DNA of 64,000 bases from Segatella copri DSM 18205 (GCF_025151535.1 NZ_CP102288.1:315501-379500); one strand, 5' to 3'; shown: positions 27,501 through 35,911, counted from the first letter of the stretch. The notes: a model not told the origin generated them from the letters alone. Numbers and translations are program-made.

Positions 27501-29038
27501 TCAGCAACAGATGCGCCCTCTCTGAGCACCTGTTTCACCTTCGAGTTCATGAAGACGGTGCAGCGGGTTCCCAGGTCGCAGGGAGCCTTCGACTGGCAGG
27601 CGAGTTGGGCAAAATCGCCTACAGAATAACCCATGTTGTTGGCAAAGGTCTGGATGAATGTTCCGCAGCCCGAACTGCACGCCTCGTTGAGTTCCATGCG
27701 CACCACAGCCCCTTTCTCCACGAAGATAGCCTTCATGTCCTGTCCGCCGATGTCCAGGATAAAACTCACGTCAGGCATGAGTGAGGCAGCAGCTCTTTCG
27801 TGCGCCATTGTTTCTATAATGCCGCTGTCGAGGCCGAAAGCCGCCTTGATGAGTTCTTCGCCGTAACCTGTAGAGCAGGAGCCTACGATTTCCAGTTCAG
27901 CGCCTCGCAATGCAGCTTCCTGCTTCAGGGCGTTCAGTCCATCCGCTACTGCCTTGATTGGATTTCCCAGATTCAGGCGGTAATTGGTAAAGACAATATC
28001 TCCCCTAGGCGTCTCCGCATTCACCCTTACCGCAACAATCTTCGTCGTAGTAGAGCCCGAGTCAATACCAATCACAACCTGCTGTTTTCCTTTGTTCAGC
28101 GGTTGGGTTTCGGTAGCGAATTTCGCCTTTGATTTGAGCCATTCCTGGTGCTCTTTCTCATTCTTGAACAGAGGCAGCAGACTGCTGGTCCATTCCGTTT
28201 GTATTTCTTTTTTCATCCGGCTTCTGAGGGCAGATACTGAGGCTGCAGAATCTGCCGATTTAGCCCGGTAAGCACAGCCCAGAGCCGGAATGAGATTGCT
28301 GTTTTCTGATACGATGAAATCGTTTGGAGAGAGATGGAGATATTCGCAGAAAGCCTTGCGGAGAGCCGGAAGAAAGGTCAGCGGACCGCCGCAGAGCAGG
28401 ATAGGAGCCTCGAAACTGATGCCGTGAGAAAGCGTTACCACCGTCTGTACGGCGATGGAATGGAAGATGCTGGCTGCAATATCTGCTTCGGGCAGATTGC
28501 GCGCCATCAGGTTCTGGATGTCGGTCTTGGCGAACACGCCGCAGCGGGCAGCCATCGGATAAACGTGTTCTGCCTTCATCGCCAACTCGCTCATCTTCAG
28601 GTTTTCTACGCCCATCAGCACACTCATCTGGTCGATGAAAGCACCCGTTCCGCCGGCACAGTTGCCGTTCATGCGCAGTTCCATATTTCCGTTTTCCTTG
28701 AAGAAGATAACCTTCGCGTCCTCGCCACCAATATCGATGAGCGCCTTTGCCTCAGGATGAGCCGTACGGGCATAGACCGATGCAGCCACCACCTCCTGTA
28801 CAAACTCCGCCTGGAGCTGCTCGGCAGTAGCCATTCCTACGCTTCCCGTTACGCAGATTCTTGCCTCTGCATCGCCGGTAAGGGCTAAAATCTCATCGAA
28901 ATATTGCGACACAAGTTCGTTGACACGAGCGTTGTGGCGTTCGTATTTTGAGTAAATTACCCGGTTATCGCTGTCGATAACGGCTATTTTGGCTGTCGTA
29001 GAACCAACGTCCAATCCTATGTAATAAATCTTCTCCAT
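24599..29038 (-). CDS. Giant acyl-CoA dehydratase activase fusion (two BadF/HgdC ATPase domains plus DUF2229/HgdB-like part)
   Basis: A 1479-residue fusion. Residues about 3-260 are a first BadF/HgdC activase: GLDVGSTTAKIAV phosphate loop, ALIDIGGEDAKVI, and cluster-binding Cys in MNGNCAGGTGAF and AARCGVFAKTD. Residues about 320-590 repeat this fold (GIDSGSTTTKIVAV, LDIGGQDMKAI, NEACSSGCGTF, GTRCTVFMNSK). Then comes a Cys motif (CKGCENHC) and a DUF2229 segment (VGIPRILNMYEEYPFW). The end resembles the HgdB-like dehydratase subunit. Archetypal activases use ATP hydrolysis to inject an electron from a [4Fe-4S] cluster into 2-hydroxyacyl-CoA dehydratases. The substrate of these fusions is unknown. 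A linker near residues 1025-1065 appears derived from repeat DNA (see findings). It lies 49 bases downstream of the MATE gene. Confidence 0.85.
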   Translation of the reverse strand: MEKIYYIGLDVGSTTAKIAVIDSDNRVIYSKYERHNARVNELVSQYFDEILALTGDAEARICVTGSVGMATAEQLQAEFVQEVVAASVYARTAHPEAKALIDIGGEDAKVIFFKENGNMELRMNGNCAGGTGAFIDQMSVLMGVENLKMSELAMKAEHVYPMAARCGVFAKTDIQNLMARNLPEADIAASIFHSIAVQTVVTLSHGISFEAPILLCGGPLTFLPALRKAFCEYLHLSPNDFIVSENSNLIPALGCAYRAKSADSAASVSALRSRMKKEIQTEWTSSLLPLFKNEKEHQEWLKSKAKFATETQPLNKGKQQVVIGIDSGSTTTKIVAVRVNAETPRGDIVFTNYRLNLGNPIKAVADGLNALKQEAALRGAELEIVGSCSTGYGEELIKAAFGLDSGIIETMAHERAAASLMPDVSFILDIGGQDMKAIFVEKGAVVRMELNEACSSGCGTFIQTFANNMGYSVGDFAQLACQSKAPCDLGTRCTVFMNSKVKQVLREGASVADISAGISYSVIKNCLYKVLKLHGNENLGGKIVVQGGTMRNDAVVRAFELLTHTEVARSNMPELMGAYGCALHAAADYKHRTSAEDEHPASSRTIDELQNLAHYETKQLQCKGCENHCYVSRYTFAGGNRFYSGNKCERVFNNKGANGEKGKNIYEYKYSLLFDREEVNPLDVVKHNVKVGIPRILNMYEEYPFWNALLRAAGLGVILSSDSTFSQYEGALNTVMSDNICFPAKLAHSHLKELNENPKVDRILMPYVVYEHNDDPKNTLNSFNCPVVSGYSDVIKSVINLKKPIDTPVINFAQPKALEKQITDYLKQLGVSKKAAHKALREALYAQAVYAAEIKKQGWEILKPNKGLTILLAGRPYHTDPLIQHKLSEMIANLGVNVISEDIARGNLFADFKEFNLENLAAERNEAALASQDNNEAYNCQPETYLVKQWAYMNRILKAAQWAAEQGDEVHFVQMTSFGCGPDSFIQDEIRDIMKRHNKPFTLLKIDDVSNIGSLKLRVRSLIESLKGVKEVKSEERRVKNSTAEEIQHSTLNTQHLQQTKVFTKQDIHRKILAPFMTEYLTPIIPPILKLIGYDVEVLPMSDEVSAELGLKFANNEVCYPATLIVGDIIKALKSGRYDLNNTAVVMSQTGGQCRATNYAGLIKRAMISNGFQDIPLLTLGVTASTGEASGSTDDKQDYNEQDGFNVPWLKYSQIIVTAIFYGDAINEMYNACIVRERKPGIARELRDKYMQLIDGPIAQNSAKGLIRLLEQAAEEFNQMTLERELPKVGIVGEIFLKFNPFAHQFLEQNIISRGIEVVPPLLAPFFLQEFVNVEIQKHMRLSCTKVPDFIIKGAYQALIGRRLRQVNKAAGKFRYFRPFTNIYDDAKDVQGLVSLAAQFGEGWLLPADIVGYIRDGVNNIISLQPFGCIANHVISKGIEKRLHDRFPTLNLVSLDFDSGVSEVNVTNRLLLFLDSITK

Positions 29039-29087
29039 TTCTCTTATCTCAAGTATTTTCTCTTATCTTCTAGTATCTTCTTATCTT

Positions 29088-30455
29088 CTAGTGGCTTTTC
29101 CCAAGTTCCATCTGCTCTCTTCTCATATCCCTGAAAGCGCTCCAGGCTATCAGAACCGCAACGGCAAACGAGCAGCAATCTGCCCACATCTGACACATCT
29201 CCACGCCCAGCAGTCCGAAGAAATAGGGGAGGATGAAGATGAGCGGAATGAAGAAAAGTCCGCTTCGTGCTGCCGCTACGATGTTGGCTCTCACCGGTTT
29301 ACGGATGGTCTGCATCAGCATGTTGGTGAGCACGATGCTGGCTACGAGCGGAAAACTGAGCACCTGCCATCGCAAAGCCACCGAACCTACGGCTACAACC
29401 GCTGCATCATCGCGGAAGATGCTGATGATGGAAGTTGAGAAGATGAAGCCGAGAAGGGCACAGACGCTGAGGAAAACCGTGCCGCATCTGATGCAGAAAA
29501 AGAAGGCTTCCTTTACGCGCCCATAGAGTTTGGCACCGTAGCAGAATCCGCAGAGCGGCTGGAATCCCTGACCCAGACCAATGACCATCGCATAGGTGAA
29601 GAAGGAGATGCGGGTAACGATGCTCATGCCCGCAATGGCTGCATCGCCAAACGCACCTGCTGCCACATTGAGCATCAGCGTAGCGATACTTCCCAGTCCC
29701 TGTCTTGACAGCGAAGGGGTTCCGCCGAAGATAATCTCCTTGGCAAAGGCGCGGGTAGGGGTGAAATTGCAGAGACGGATGCGGATGTTCTCGCCTTTAT
29801 GCGTCATCCAGAAGAGCATGGCGCAGCCGAAACACTGGCTGGTGAGGGTGGCTACGGCGGCTCCGGTAATGCCCAGCTGGAAGTAGAGAATGAGCAGAGG
29901 AGCCAGAATCAGATTGAGCAGCACACCCGACATGATGCCTTTCATCGCATACATCGTATTGCCCTGAAATCGCATCAGATTATTCAGCGTAAGCGAGGTG
30001 GTCATAAAGGGAGCACCCAGCAGGATAATGCCCAGATAGCGCTCTGTATAAGGAAGAATGGTGGGCGTAGAACCCATCAGAAGACAGAGCGGAGTGAGGA
30101 AAAGATGACCCAGAATGGCGATGAGGAGACCGGTAAGAAAACTCAGCACAAAGCCCGTTGTTGCCATCTTCTGTGCCTCTTCCGTATGCTTGGCGCCCAA
30201 CTGGCGCGAAACATAATTGCCCGCTCCGTGACCGAAGAAGAAACCAATCGCCTGAATCACAGCCATTGCTGCAAAGGAAACGCCTACCGCTGCCACACTC
30301 TGCGTGTTGATGCTGCCCACGAAATAAGTGTCGGCGAGGTTGTACATGCTCGTCGACAGCATACTGATAATCGTTGGTATGGCCATCGTGAAAATCACAT
30401 GATGCACAGGGGCATGTGTGAGGAACGTATAGTTGTCTCTTTTCTCTTTCTTCAT
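29088..30455 (-). CDS. MATE-family multidrug/toxin extrusion transporter
   Basis: A 455-residue protein with twelve predicted membrane helices in two MatE halves. The N terminus has TMAIPTIISMLSTSMYNLADTYFVG, the usual first-helix motif. The second half begins around GGTPSLSRQGLGS with the matching GLGQGFQPLCGFCYGA motif. MATE proteins export cationic drugs or metabolites using a proton or sodium gradient. The substrate cannot be read from the sequence. A TACCTTTG element upstream (30491-30498, minus strand) suggests its own promoter. The activase fusion gene follows within 49 bases and may be cotranscribed; that short gap carries repeated TCTTATCTTCTAG units and no clear terminator. Confidence 0.9.
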   Translation of the reverse strand: MKKEKRDNYTFLTHAPVHHVIFTMAIPTIISMLSTSMYNLADTYFVGSINTQSVAAVGVSFAAMAVIQAIGFFFGHGAGNYVSRQLGAKHTEEAQKMATTGFVLSFLTGLLIAILGHLFLTPLCLLMGSTPTILPYTERYLGIILLGAPFMTTSLTLNNLMRFQGNTMYAMKGIMSGVLLNLILAPLLILYFQLGITGAAVATLTSQCFGCAMLFWMTHKGENIRIRLCNFTPTRAFAKEIIFGGTPSLSRQGLGSIATLMLNVAAGAFGDAAIAGMSIVTRISFFTYAMVIGLGQGFQPLCGFCYGAKLYGRVKEAFFFCIRCGTVFLSVCALLGFIFSTSIISIFRDDAAVVAVGSVALRWQVLSFPLVASIVLTNMLMQTIRKPVRANIVAAARSGLFFIPLIFILPYFFGLLGVEMCQMWADCCSFAVAVLIAWSAFRDMRREQMELGKSH

Positions 30456-30490
30456 TACTTTATGATGCTCTTTTGGGGCATTTTATCCTG

Positions 30491-30523
30491 CAAAGGTACA
30501 TAAATATCCACAAAGTTGGACAA
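30491..30523 (-). promoter_or_regulatory. Probable promoter of the MATE gene
   Basis: TACCTTTG on the minus strand (plus-strand CAAAGGTA, 30491-30498). A TTG lies 22 bases further upstream, slightly longer than the usual spacing. The start codon is about 36 bases downstream. Confidence 0.5.
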
Positions 30524-30559
30524 TTATGAACAAACTTTTATAAATTTATAAGAAAAGAG

Positions 30560-30590
30560 TTGCATTATTCATAAATTTATTGTATTTTTG
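30560..30590 (+). promoter_or_regulatory. Promoter of the GNAT-like gene
   Basis: TTG at 30560-30562, a 20-base spacer and TATTTTTG at 30583-30590, matching the Bacteroidota consensus. It is divergent from the MATE promoter. Confidence 0.75.
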
Positions 30591-30628
30591 CACCGCAATT
30601 GAATATATATACATAAAACAATATACTA

Positions 30629-31780
30629 ATGAATGATGAGATAAGAATCATACCGATAACGACTAAAAAAGGGCTGAAAACCTTCATTCAGTTTCATTAT
30701 GATCTCTACAGAGACCATAAGTTTGCCATTCCTTTTTTGCGTTTCGATGAGATGAATACGCTGGACCCAAAGAAGAATCCTGCCTTCGAATTCTGCGAGG
30801 CTCAATACTTCCTGGCGGTTGACAGCGAGGCTCGTATCGTAGGTAGAATTGCTGGCATTATCAACCATCGTGCCAACGAAGAGTGGAACAAGAAGCAGGT
30901 TCGCTTCGGCTGGTTTGATTTCGTGGATAATGTAGCGGTTTCCTGTGCCTTGTTGCGCGCGGTAGAAAACTGGGGCAAGAGCAAGGGAATGAACGAATGC
31001 GTAGGTCCGCTCGGCTTTACGGATATGGACCGTGAAGGCTTGCTCATCGAGGGCTTCGACCGGAAGTCTACGATGTATATCAATTACAATTATCCTTATT
31101 ATAAGACGCATCTGGAGAGTTATCCGCTCTATGAGAAGGATAACGACTGGCTGGAGTACCGCATCAGGATTCCGGAAGTGACGCCGGCTAAGTTTGCCAA
31201 GACTGCCCAGATGATAGAGAGCCGATATAATCTGCATGTTCATAAGTTCACCCGCCAGGAACTGACCTCGGGAGGAATGGGCAGGAAGGTGTTCGAAATC
31301 GTGAACGAGACTTACAAGAATCTCTATGATTTCCAGCAGCTTACGGAGAAGCAGATAGATGAATATGTAAATACTTATATCAAGAAGGCTGACTTGAACC
31401 TGGTAACGGGTGTAGTGGATGGCAACGCTGGCAACAAGCTGGTTGCCTTTGGTGTTTCCTTCCCTTCGTTTACCGATGCGCTGCGCGAGATAGGCGATGG
31501 CAAGCTTTTCCCTACGGGTTGGCTGAAGGTGCTGAAGGTTCTGAAGTGGCACAAGACGGATACGGTAGATTTGCTCTTGATAGGTGTTCTTCCGGAATAT
31601 CGCAAGAAGGGAGCCAACGCGCTTATTTTTGCCGATCTGATTGAGCAGTATCGACGTTATGGCTTTAAATGGGCTGAGGCAATGCCGCAGATGGAGACCA
31701 ATACCGGTGTTCAGAGCCAGTGGCAGTATCTGGAGAGTGAACAGCATCGCCGTCATCGCTGCTATAAGAAGAAGATTTAA
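30629..31780 (+). CDS. GNAT-superfamily-like protein conserved in Bacteroidota
   Basis: A 383-residue cytoplasmic protein. The N-terminal half contains NPAFEFCEAQYFLAV, RIVGRIAGIINH and FGWFDFVDN, reminiscent of a GNAT acetyltransferase core (strand, strand, then a turn near the cofactor site). GPLGFTDMDREGLLIEGFD follows. The C-terminal half holds a second GNAT-like unit with VDLLLIGVLPEYRKKGANALI, an RxxG/A acetyl-CoA-binding pattern. Such two-lobed proteins are annotated as N-acetyltransferases; substrates are unknown. It has its own promoter, and the next gene is convergent. Four 22-base tandem repeats and palindromic copy B follow its stop. Confidence 0.7.
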   Translation: MNDEIRIIPITTKKGLKTFIQFHYDLYRDHKFAIPFLRFDEMNTLDPKKNPAFEFCEAQYFLAVDSEARIVGRIAGIINHRANEEWNKKQVRFGWFDFVDNVAVSCALLRAVENWGKSKGMNECVGPLGFTDMDREGLLIEGFDRKSTMYINYNYPYYKTHLESYPLYEKDNDWLEYRIRIPEVTPAKFAKTAQMIESRYNLHVHKFTRQELTSGGMGRKVFEIVNETYKNLYDFQQLTEKQIDEYVNTYIKKADLNLVTGVVDGNAGNKLVAFGVSFPSFTDALREIGDGKLFPTGWLKVLKVLKWHKTDTVDLLLIGVLPEYRKKGANALIFADLIEQYRRYGFKWAEAMPQMETNTGVQSQWQYLESEQHRRHRCYKKKI

Positions 31781-31846
31781 AAGTCTCTGTTTTGAGCCGT
31801 TTAGCGGTAAAAAAGCTAGAAAATGGGCTAAAAAGTTAAAAAAACT

Positions 31847-31934
31847 AACTCATAGTTTTGTGGTTCTCAACTCATAGCTTTCCGGTTAGCAACCCATAGC
31901 TTTCCGGTTAGCAACTCATAGCTTTCCGGTTGAG
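31847..31934. repeat. Four tandem 22-base repeats
   Basis: Units at 31847, 31869, 31891 and 31913, exactly 22 bases each. The consensus is AACTCATAGCTTTCCGGTT plus AGC. The middle two are nearly identical and the first is diverged (TTTTGTGGTT). They lie after the GNAT-like gene stop, next to palindromic copy B. There are no spacers, so this is not a CRISPR array. Confidence 0.85.
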
Positions 31935-31950
31935 AAAATGTAAAATGCTA

Positions 31951-32227
31951 AACTTTCTCATGCCCGTTCAAGCAACGGGCTGAAGGTCCACAAACTCCGG
32001 AAGCAGCACGCCCTGAAAGGGCAGAAGCTCCTAGCCCAGGGCATCGCCCTGGGTGTTTATGGGCGCAAACCTGTCGCCCTGTAAGGGCAAAAGCTTTAAA
32101 ATACCTGGCAATATACAAAGCTTTTGCCCTTACAGGGCGCCTTGCTGATTGCCATTATACCCAGGGCGATGCCCTGGGCTAGGAGCTTTTGGGCCTTCAG
32201 CCCGTACTTGAACCACATGCGAAACTT
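31951..32227. repeat. Palindromic repeat family 1, copy B
   Basis: The longest copy (about 277 bases). The outer ends are AACTTTCTCATG and CATGCGAAACTT. A second pair of arms follows, ACGGGCTGAAGG and CCTTCAGCCCGT, and then the shared core with GCCCAGGGCATCGCCCTGGG. It occupies the convergent gap between the GNAT-like gene and the response regulator gene. Together with the tandem repeats it accounts for most of the 459-base gap 31781-32239. Confidence 0.85.
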
Positions 32228-32239
32228 CAGTAACCGAAG

Positions 32240-32878
32240 TTAAATATAATATTCTGCCGAATCAACCAAACCGGCTCTCAGCGCATATTTCGTTGCCTCG
32301 TGAACGTTGTTTACGCCCAGCTTGCGGAAGATGTTCTTGCGGTGGGTATTGACCGTATGGAAGCTGGAAAAGCGCTTCTCGGCTATTTCTTTCGTCGTCA
32401 TTCCCAGCGCAATGTCCTTCAGAATCTCTGTCTCGGTCTTGGTGAGGTTGATTTTCTCCTGCTCCTCCTGTTTCGGAGCCAGAAGAACCTCCATCATGCG
32501 CTGGCAGACAAAACGGTTGCTTGCCACACAAAAACGTATCGCCTCCTTGATTTCCATTAGCGAACACTCCTTCAGCAATACGCTGAACTGCGTACTGCTG
32601 GCGATGAGAATCTTCACGAAATCGGCACTCAGATCCTCACTGAACAGTAGCCAGCGCGTGTATGGGAAACGCTGGTTTAAAATAAGTAATTCGGCAGCAT
32701 CATTGATGTCGAAAAGGGTGTAATCGAGTATTACAACCGTATCCTCATTCTCCTTTAAGGCAAGCATCAGGTCTGCCTTGTCTTCGATGGTCCGGGTTTC
32801 CAAACCCTCTATCTTACTGATCACATAGCTCAATCCGGCTCTTGTGATGTCCTGTTTGTCTGCTAATAGAATCTTCAT
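32240..32878 (-). CDS. LuxR/NarL-type response regulator
   Basis: A 212-residue two-domain regulator. The N-terminal receiver has MKILLADKQDITRAGL, where canonical receivers have an acidic pair DD. Here D-K-Q-D gives one acidic residue at a time. The phosphorylation site is likely the Asp in VVILDYTLF. The C-terminal part is a LuxR helix-turn-helix: LTKTETEILKDIALGMTTKEIAEKRF, then SFHTVNTHRKNIFRKLG. The target genes are unknown and no partner kinase is adjacent. The ATG at 32878 is at the usual place for this family. Confidence 0.85.
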   Translation of the reverse strand: MKILLADKQDITRAGLSYVISKIEGLETRTIEDKADLMLALKENEDTVVILDYTLFDINDAAELLILNQRFPYTRWLLFSEDLSADFVKILIASSTQFSVLLKECSLMEIKEAIRFCVASNRFVCQRMMEVLLAPKQEEQEKINLTKTETEILKDIALGMTTKEIAEKRFSSFHTVNTHRKNIFRKLGVNNVHEATKYALRAGLVDSAEYYI

Positions 32879-32916
32879 TGTGTTTACTCTCTTATATGTA
32901 GTTTATATATGTACGC

Positions 32917-32961
32917 AGATGCCTTGATGCAGTAAAAATACTGCATCAAGGCATCTTTTTT
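32917..32961. terminator. Strong 18-base hairpin between the DUF5686 gene and the response regulator gene
   Basis: AGATGCCTTGATGCAGTA pairs perfectly with TACTGCATCAAGGCATCT around AAAA. It lies just beyond the stop of the DUF5686 gene (minus strand). The T-run (TTTTTTC) is on the plus-strand side, although no plus-strand gene ends here. Confidence 0.6.
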
Positions 32962-32965
32962 CTTA

Positions 32966-35569
32966 TTAGAATGACATGAGGAAGCCCATACGGATGCCCC
33001 ATTTTGAAATGTTTGCATGGTCATAATAGTTGAGGCGGCGAACATAATCGATTCCGAAGAACTTGAAGATGTTGTGCACGCCGGCTACAAACTCCCAGTA
33101 TGGCGTCTTGCCAAAAGTATAGGAGTTGGTAGGGAACTTGAAGAGCTTCTCATCATTGAGGTTCTTGCTCGGGTCGTTCTTGCTGGTCAAATCGCCCCAA
33201 ACACCCTTGATGGCTACATATTCACGCCACTTCAGCTTCTTGATGAGCGGAATGCGGTTGAGCAGCTTGCCGTTCATATCCCAGGCTACTGACCAGAACA
33301 GCTGGCGGTCGCTCAGGAACTCCCAGTCCTTCATCATGCTGATGGTTGCCTCCTGCTCAAAGATAGAGAGGTTGACCGGTGGCTGGATGAGCATGGTGAA
33401 AGGCACTTTGCTCCACTGCGCCTTGCCCACGATGTTGAAATCCATATAACCGAAGCTTCCCAGCCACTGGCGCTTGTAAATGCCCAGCGTGGTGAGGTTG
33501 CTCTGATACTGGCCGCCCATGAATCCGTCTAAGCCCATGGTGTGGCGAAGCGAGATTTCAGGACTGTCGAGGTTGATTGGCAGGCGCTGCTGCTTGGTGT
33601 TGACATAGGTGACCCCCGGGTTGTAATCTAAGCCTACACTTGCCTCTGTGGTGCGTATCTTGCGTATTTCCTCGCCGTCGCTCACCCTGTAGTAGTGGAG
33701 ATTGCCCACGGTGCGGTTGCTCTGCCAGCGGAGGCTGGTGTCGAAGCGGAAGCCCCAGTCGGTTTCGTAGGTGAAGGTCACCTTCTGGCGATGATACTGA
33801 TACATCTGGTCCTGCGTGGTGGCACGGAGGGTCATGAAGAAGTTGTCCTTGTTGTGCAGCAGGTTATCATCGGATGGAGATGTAATATCATGCCCCAGCT
33901 CGAAGGTAAGCTTGCGCATCGGGAACTCGAACGGACTGTTTTTCTTCTTGTTGAACGAATAGGTGAGCACATGGCCGTAATACCACTTGTTGCTCTTCAG
34001 ACCGTAGGCGCCGTAACCATCCCAGAAGAAGTGAGGGTTGAGGGCAGCCATCGTTCTGCCCGCCAGACGCAGGCGCACACCGTCTACGTAGTTGTTGGAG
34101 AGGAACGTGTTGATAGGTCCCAGGTCGAAGAGGCTGCGGCGGTCGTTGATGATGCTGTCTCTTTCAACACCCAGACTGTCTTTCACCGTTACCTTCTTGC
34201 CCTTGGTATGAGCCACTTCCACATAGTTCTCCATCAGGGCCCTCACACCGAAGATGATGTATTTGAATCCCTTGGAGTTCTCCATGCGGTGGATAAAGCT
34301 GTCCATCGACGATTCGCTCTTCGTGAGGCCCACCTGCCGGTATTTGTTCCAGTAAGCCTCATCGCGGTTCATCGCATCCATATCGTGCCTGATCTTCGCC
34401 TTGCCCTTGAAGAGCTGCTTCGGCAAGGCATCGAAGGCATAATCGGTGATTCGCGTGTTTCGCACCACCAGCAGGTCCTGAAGGAGCTTGTTGACGTGCA
34501 GTTCGGCTATCATATCGTCTTTAGTGAGCACCCACTCGCCGTTGTCGAGCTTGGTGTACTCCTGTTCAATCTTCATGTCAGTAACCCAGTTTACATCGCT
34601 GTTGTGAGGCATGTAGAGGTTACATTTCTTCACGTGCAGGCTGCTGTCGGCAAGCACATAGAGTTCGCCTCGGAATCCGAAGTCCTGGCTGTTGGCTGGG
34701 ATAAACTGCAGATGGTAGCACAGGTCTCTTTCTACATACACCGTATCTTCGATGTAGTAATGGTAGAAGCTGATGGCTGTTCTGCCGATAGGAGATGGGA
34801 AGGGATACTGCAGCAGGCGCACGTAATCATCGTAGATGTCCACATCGGTGAACACCTCTTTCAGGGCGGTGTTGAGAATCTCTCCGGTCTGGATGACCTG
34901 TCCGATTCCATTACTTTGCTGACCCTTGATGATGTCCTTTTCGGTCTTCGGATCTTTGCGGTAAATATGCTGTGAAACCGTTTCGTCGATGCTGACAGGC
35001 AGGGTGAGCTTTCCGTTGTACGGAGAGGTTTCTACCTGGTCGAGGAGATACTGGCGGCGCTGGAAGAACTTGCTCTCCAACTGCTCTTTCTTCAGGTCGT
35101 TGAGCGCGAGCGTAATCTTCTGATACTTATCATATTGCACATAGTCGTGGTTGCTCAGATCGCTCTTTTTCTTGGCAGCAATCACGCGCCGCATCAGTTC
35201 TACGGCAGGATTATCCTTACGTTTGTAGCGGCCTTTTTTCGATTTTACCACCACTTCGGTAAGTTTGTGCGTATCGTCTTTCAGTTTGATTTCCAGAAAG
35301 TTGGTCTTTTCGTCAACCTTCACCGATGTGCTCTTGTAGCTCAGTGCGCTTACGGTGAGCATGAGTCCCGGCTTCTTATCAATGGTAAACTTACCTTCTC
35401 CGTTGCTTGAAACCGCAATTTTATGTCCTTTGTATTGCACGCTTGCATACGGTACGGCAAAACCGTCGTCATCGATGACACGGCCTGTTATCTTCTGCTG
35501 AGCCATCATCTGAAGCGTAGAAATCATCAGAAGGATGACTGTAAAATACAACTTTTTAATACCTTTCAT
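32966..35569 (-). CDS. DUF5686 outer-membrane protein with N-terminal carboxypeptidase-regulatory-like domain
   Basis: A secreted 867-residue protein. The signal peptide (FTVILLMISTLQMMAQQ) is followed by a CarboxypepD-regulatory-like beta domain at residues about 25-105 (ITGRVIDDDGFAVPYASVQYKG). This domain also begins TonB-dependent receptors of Bacteroidota. The rest matches the DUF5686 pattern: KRKDNPAVELMRRVIAAKK, a long beta-rich region, and an ending of aromatic strands (WGIRMGFLMSF) like an outer-membrane barrel closing on Phe. There is no TonB-receptor plug. Relatives are common in Bacteroidota with unknown function. A promoter at 35879-35911 gives a 5' leader of about 300 bases that contains palindromic copy C. 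Confidence 0.8.
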   Translation of the reverse strand: MKGIKKLYFTVILLMISTLQMMAQQKITGRVIDDDGFAVPYASVQYKGHKIAVSSNGEGKFTIDKKPGLMLTVSALSYKSTSVKVDEKTNFLEIKLKDDTHKLTEVVVKSKKGRYKRKDNPAVELMRRVIAAKKKSDLSNHDYVQYDKYQKITLALNDLKKEQLESKFFQRRQYLLDQVETSPYNGKLTLPVSIDETVSQHIYRKDPKTEKDIIKGQQSNGIGQVIQTGEILNTALKEVFTDVDIYDDYVRLLQYPFPSPIGRTAISFYHYYIEDTVYVERDLCYHLQFIPANSQDFGFRGELYVLADSSLHVKKCNLYMPHNSDVNWVTDMKIEQEYTKLDNGEWVLTKDDMIAELHVNKLLQDLLVVRNTRITDYAFDALPKQLFKGKAKIRHDMDAMNRDEAYWNKYRQVGLTKSESSMDSFIHRMENSKGFKYIIFGVRALMENYVEVAHTKGKKVTVKDSLGVERDSIINDRRSLFDLGPINTFLSNNYVDGVRLRLAGRTMAALNPHFFWDGYGAYGLKSNKWYYGHVLTYSFNKKKNSPFEFPMRKLTFELGHDITSPSDDNLLHNKDNFFMTLRATTQDQMYQYHRQKVTFTYETDWGFRFDTSLRWQSNRTVGNLHYYRVSDGEEIRKIRTTEASVGLDYNPGVTYVNTKQQRLPINLDSPEISLRHTMGLDGFMGGQYQSNLTTLGIYKRQWLGSFGYMDFNIVGKAQWSKVPFTMLIQPPVNLSIFEQEATISMMKDWEFLSDRQLFWSVAWDMNGKLLNRIPLIKKLKWREYVAIKGVWGDLTSKNDPSKNLNDEKLFKFPTNSYTFGKTPYWEFVAGVHNIFKFFGIDYVRRLNYYDHANISKWGIRMGFLMSF

Positions 35570-35626
35570 TTTTTATACCTTATTATATATATAGGGGCTC
35601 TCCGCCCATGATTTAATTTATTATCT

Positions 35627-35845
35627 AAACCGCAAGTAAGCTCCACACGCCCTGAAAGGGCAGAAGCTCCTAGCCCAGGGCATCGCCCTGGGTAATTACG
35701 GACGCAAACCTGTCGCCCTGTAAGGGCAAAAGCTTTAAAATACCGAGCAATATACAAAGCTTTTGCCCTTACAGGGCGCCTTGCTAATTGCCATTATACC
35801 CAGGGCGTTGCCCTGGGCTAGGAGCTTCTGCCCTTTCAGGGCGTG
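35627..35845. repeat. Palindromic repeat family 1, copy C
   Basis: The core inverted repeat runs 35646-35845. Its two halves match almost base for base, from CACGCCCTGAAAGGGC to GCCCTTTCAGGGCGTG. The left outer end (AAACCGCAAGT) is partly changed and the right outer end is lost. It lies in the leader of the DUF5686 gene, so its hairpin could be transcribed. The rest of the 615-base gap 35570-36184 holds two promoters and otherwise nothing I can recognise. Confidence 0.85.
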
Positions 35846-35878
35846 CTGCTTCCAGGAGCTTTTGGGGCTTTCAGGATG

Positions 35879-35911
35879 CAAAGTTATAACATTATTCGTA
35901 AATAGACGCAA
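35879..35911 (-). promoter_or_regulatory. Probable promoter of the DUF5686 gene
   Basis: TAACTTTG on the minus strand (plus-strand CAAAGTTA, 35879-35886), with a TTG 22 bases upstream. It would place repeat copy C within the transcript leader. Confidence 0.5.

Noticed and set aside
29799-30503. 234-codon plus-strand frame across the MATE gene
   Set aside because: It is antisense to the transporter, rich in His/Gln/Glu without pattern, and has no promoter.
30626-31756. Long open frame antisense to the GNAT-like gene
   Set aside because: It mirrors the real gene, which has a promoter, conserved motifs and normal codon use. The antisense product has no domain and an odd composition.
31847-31934. 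Possible CRISPR array
   Set aside because: The 22-base units follow each other directly with no spacers, and no cas genes are in the window.
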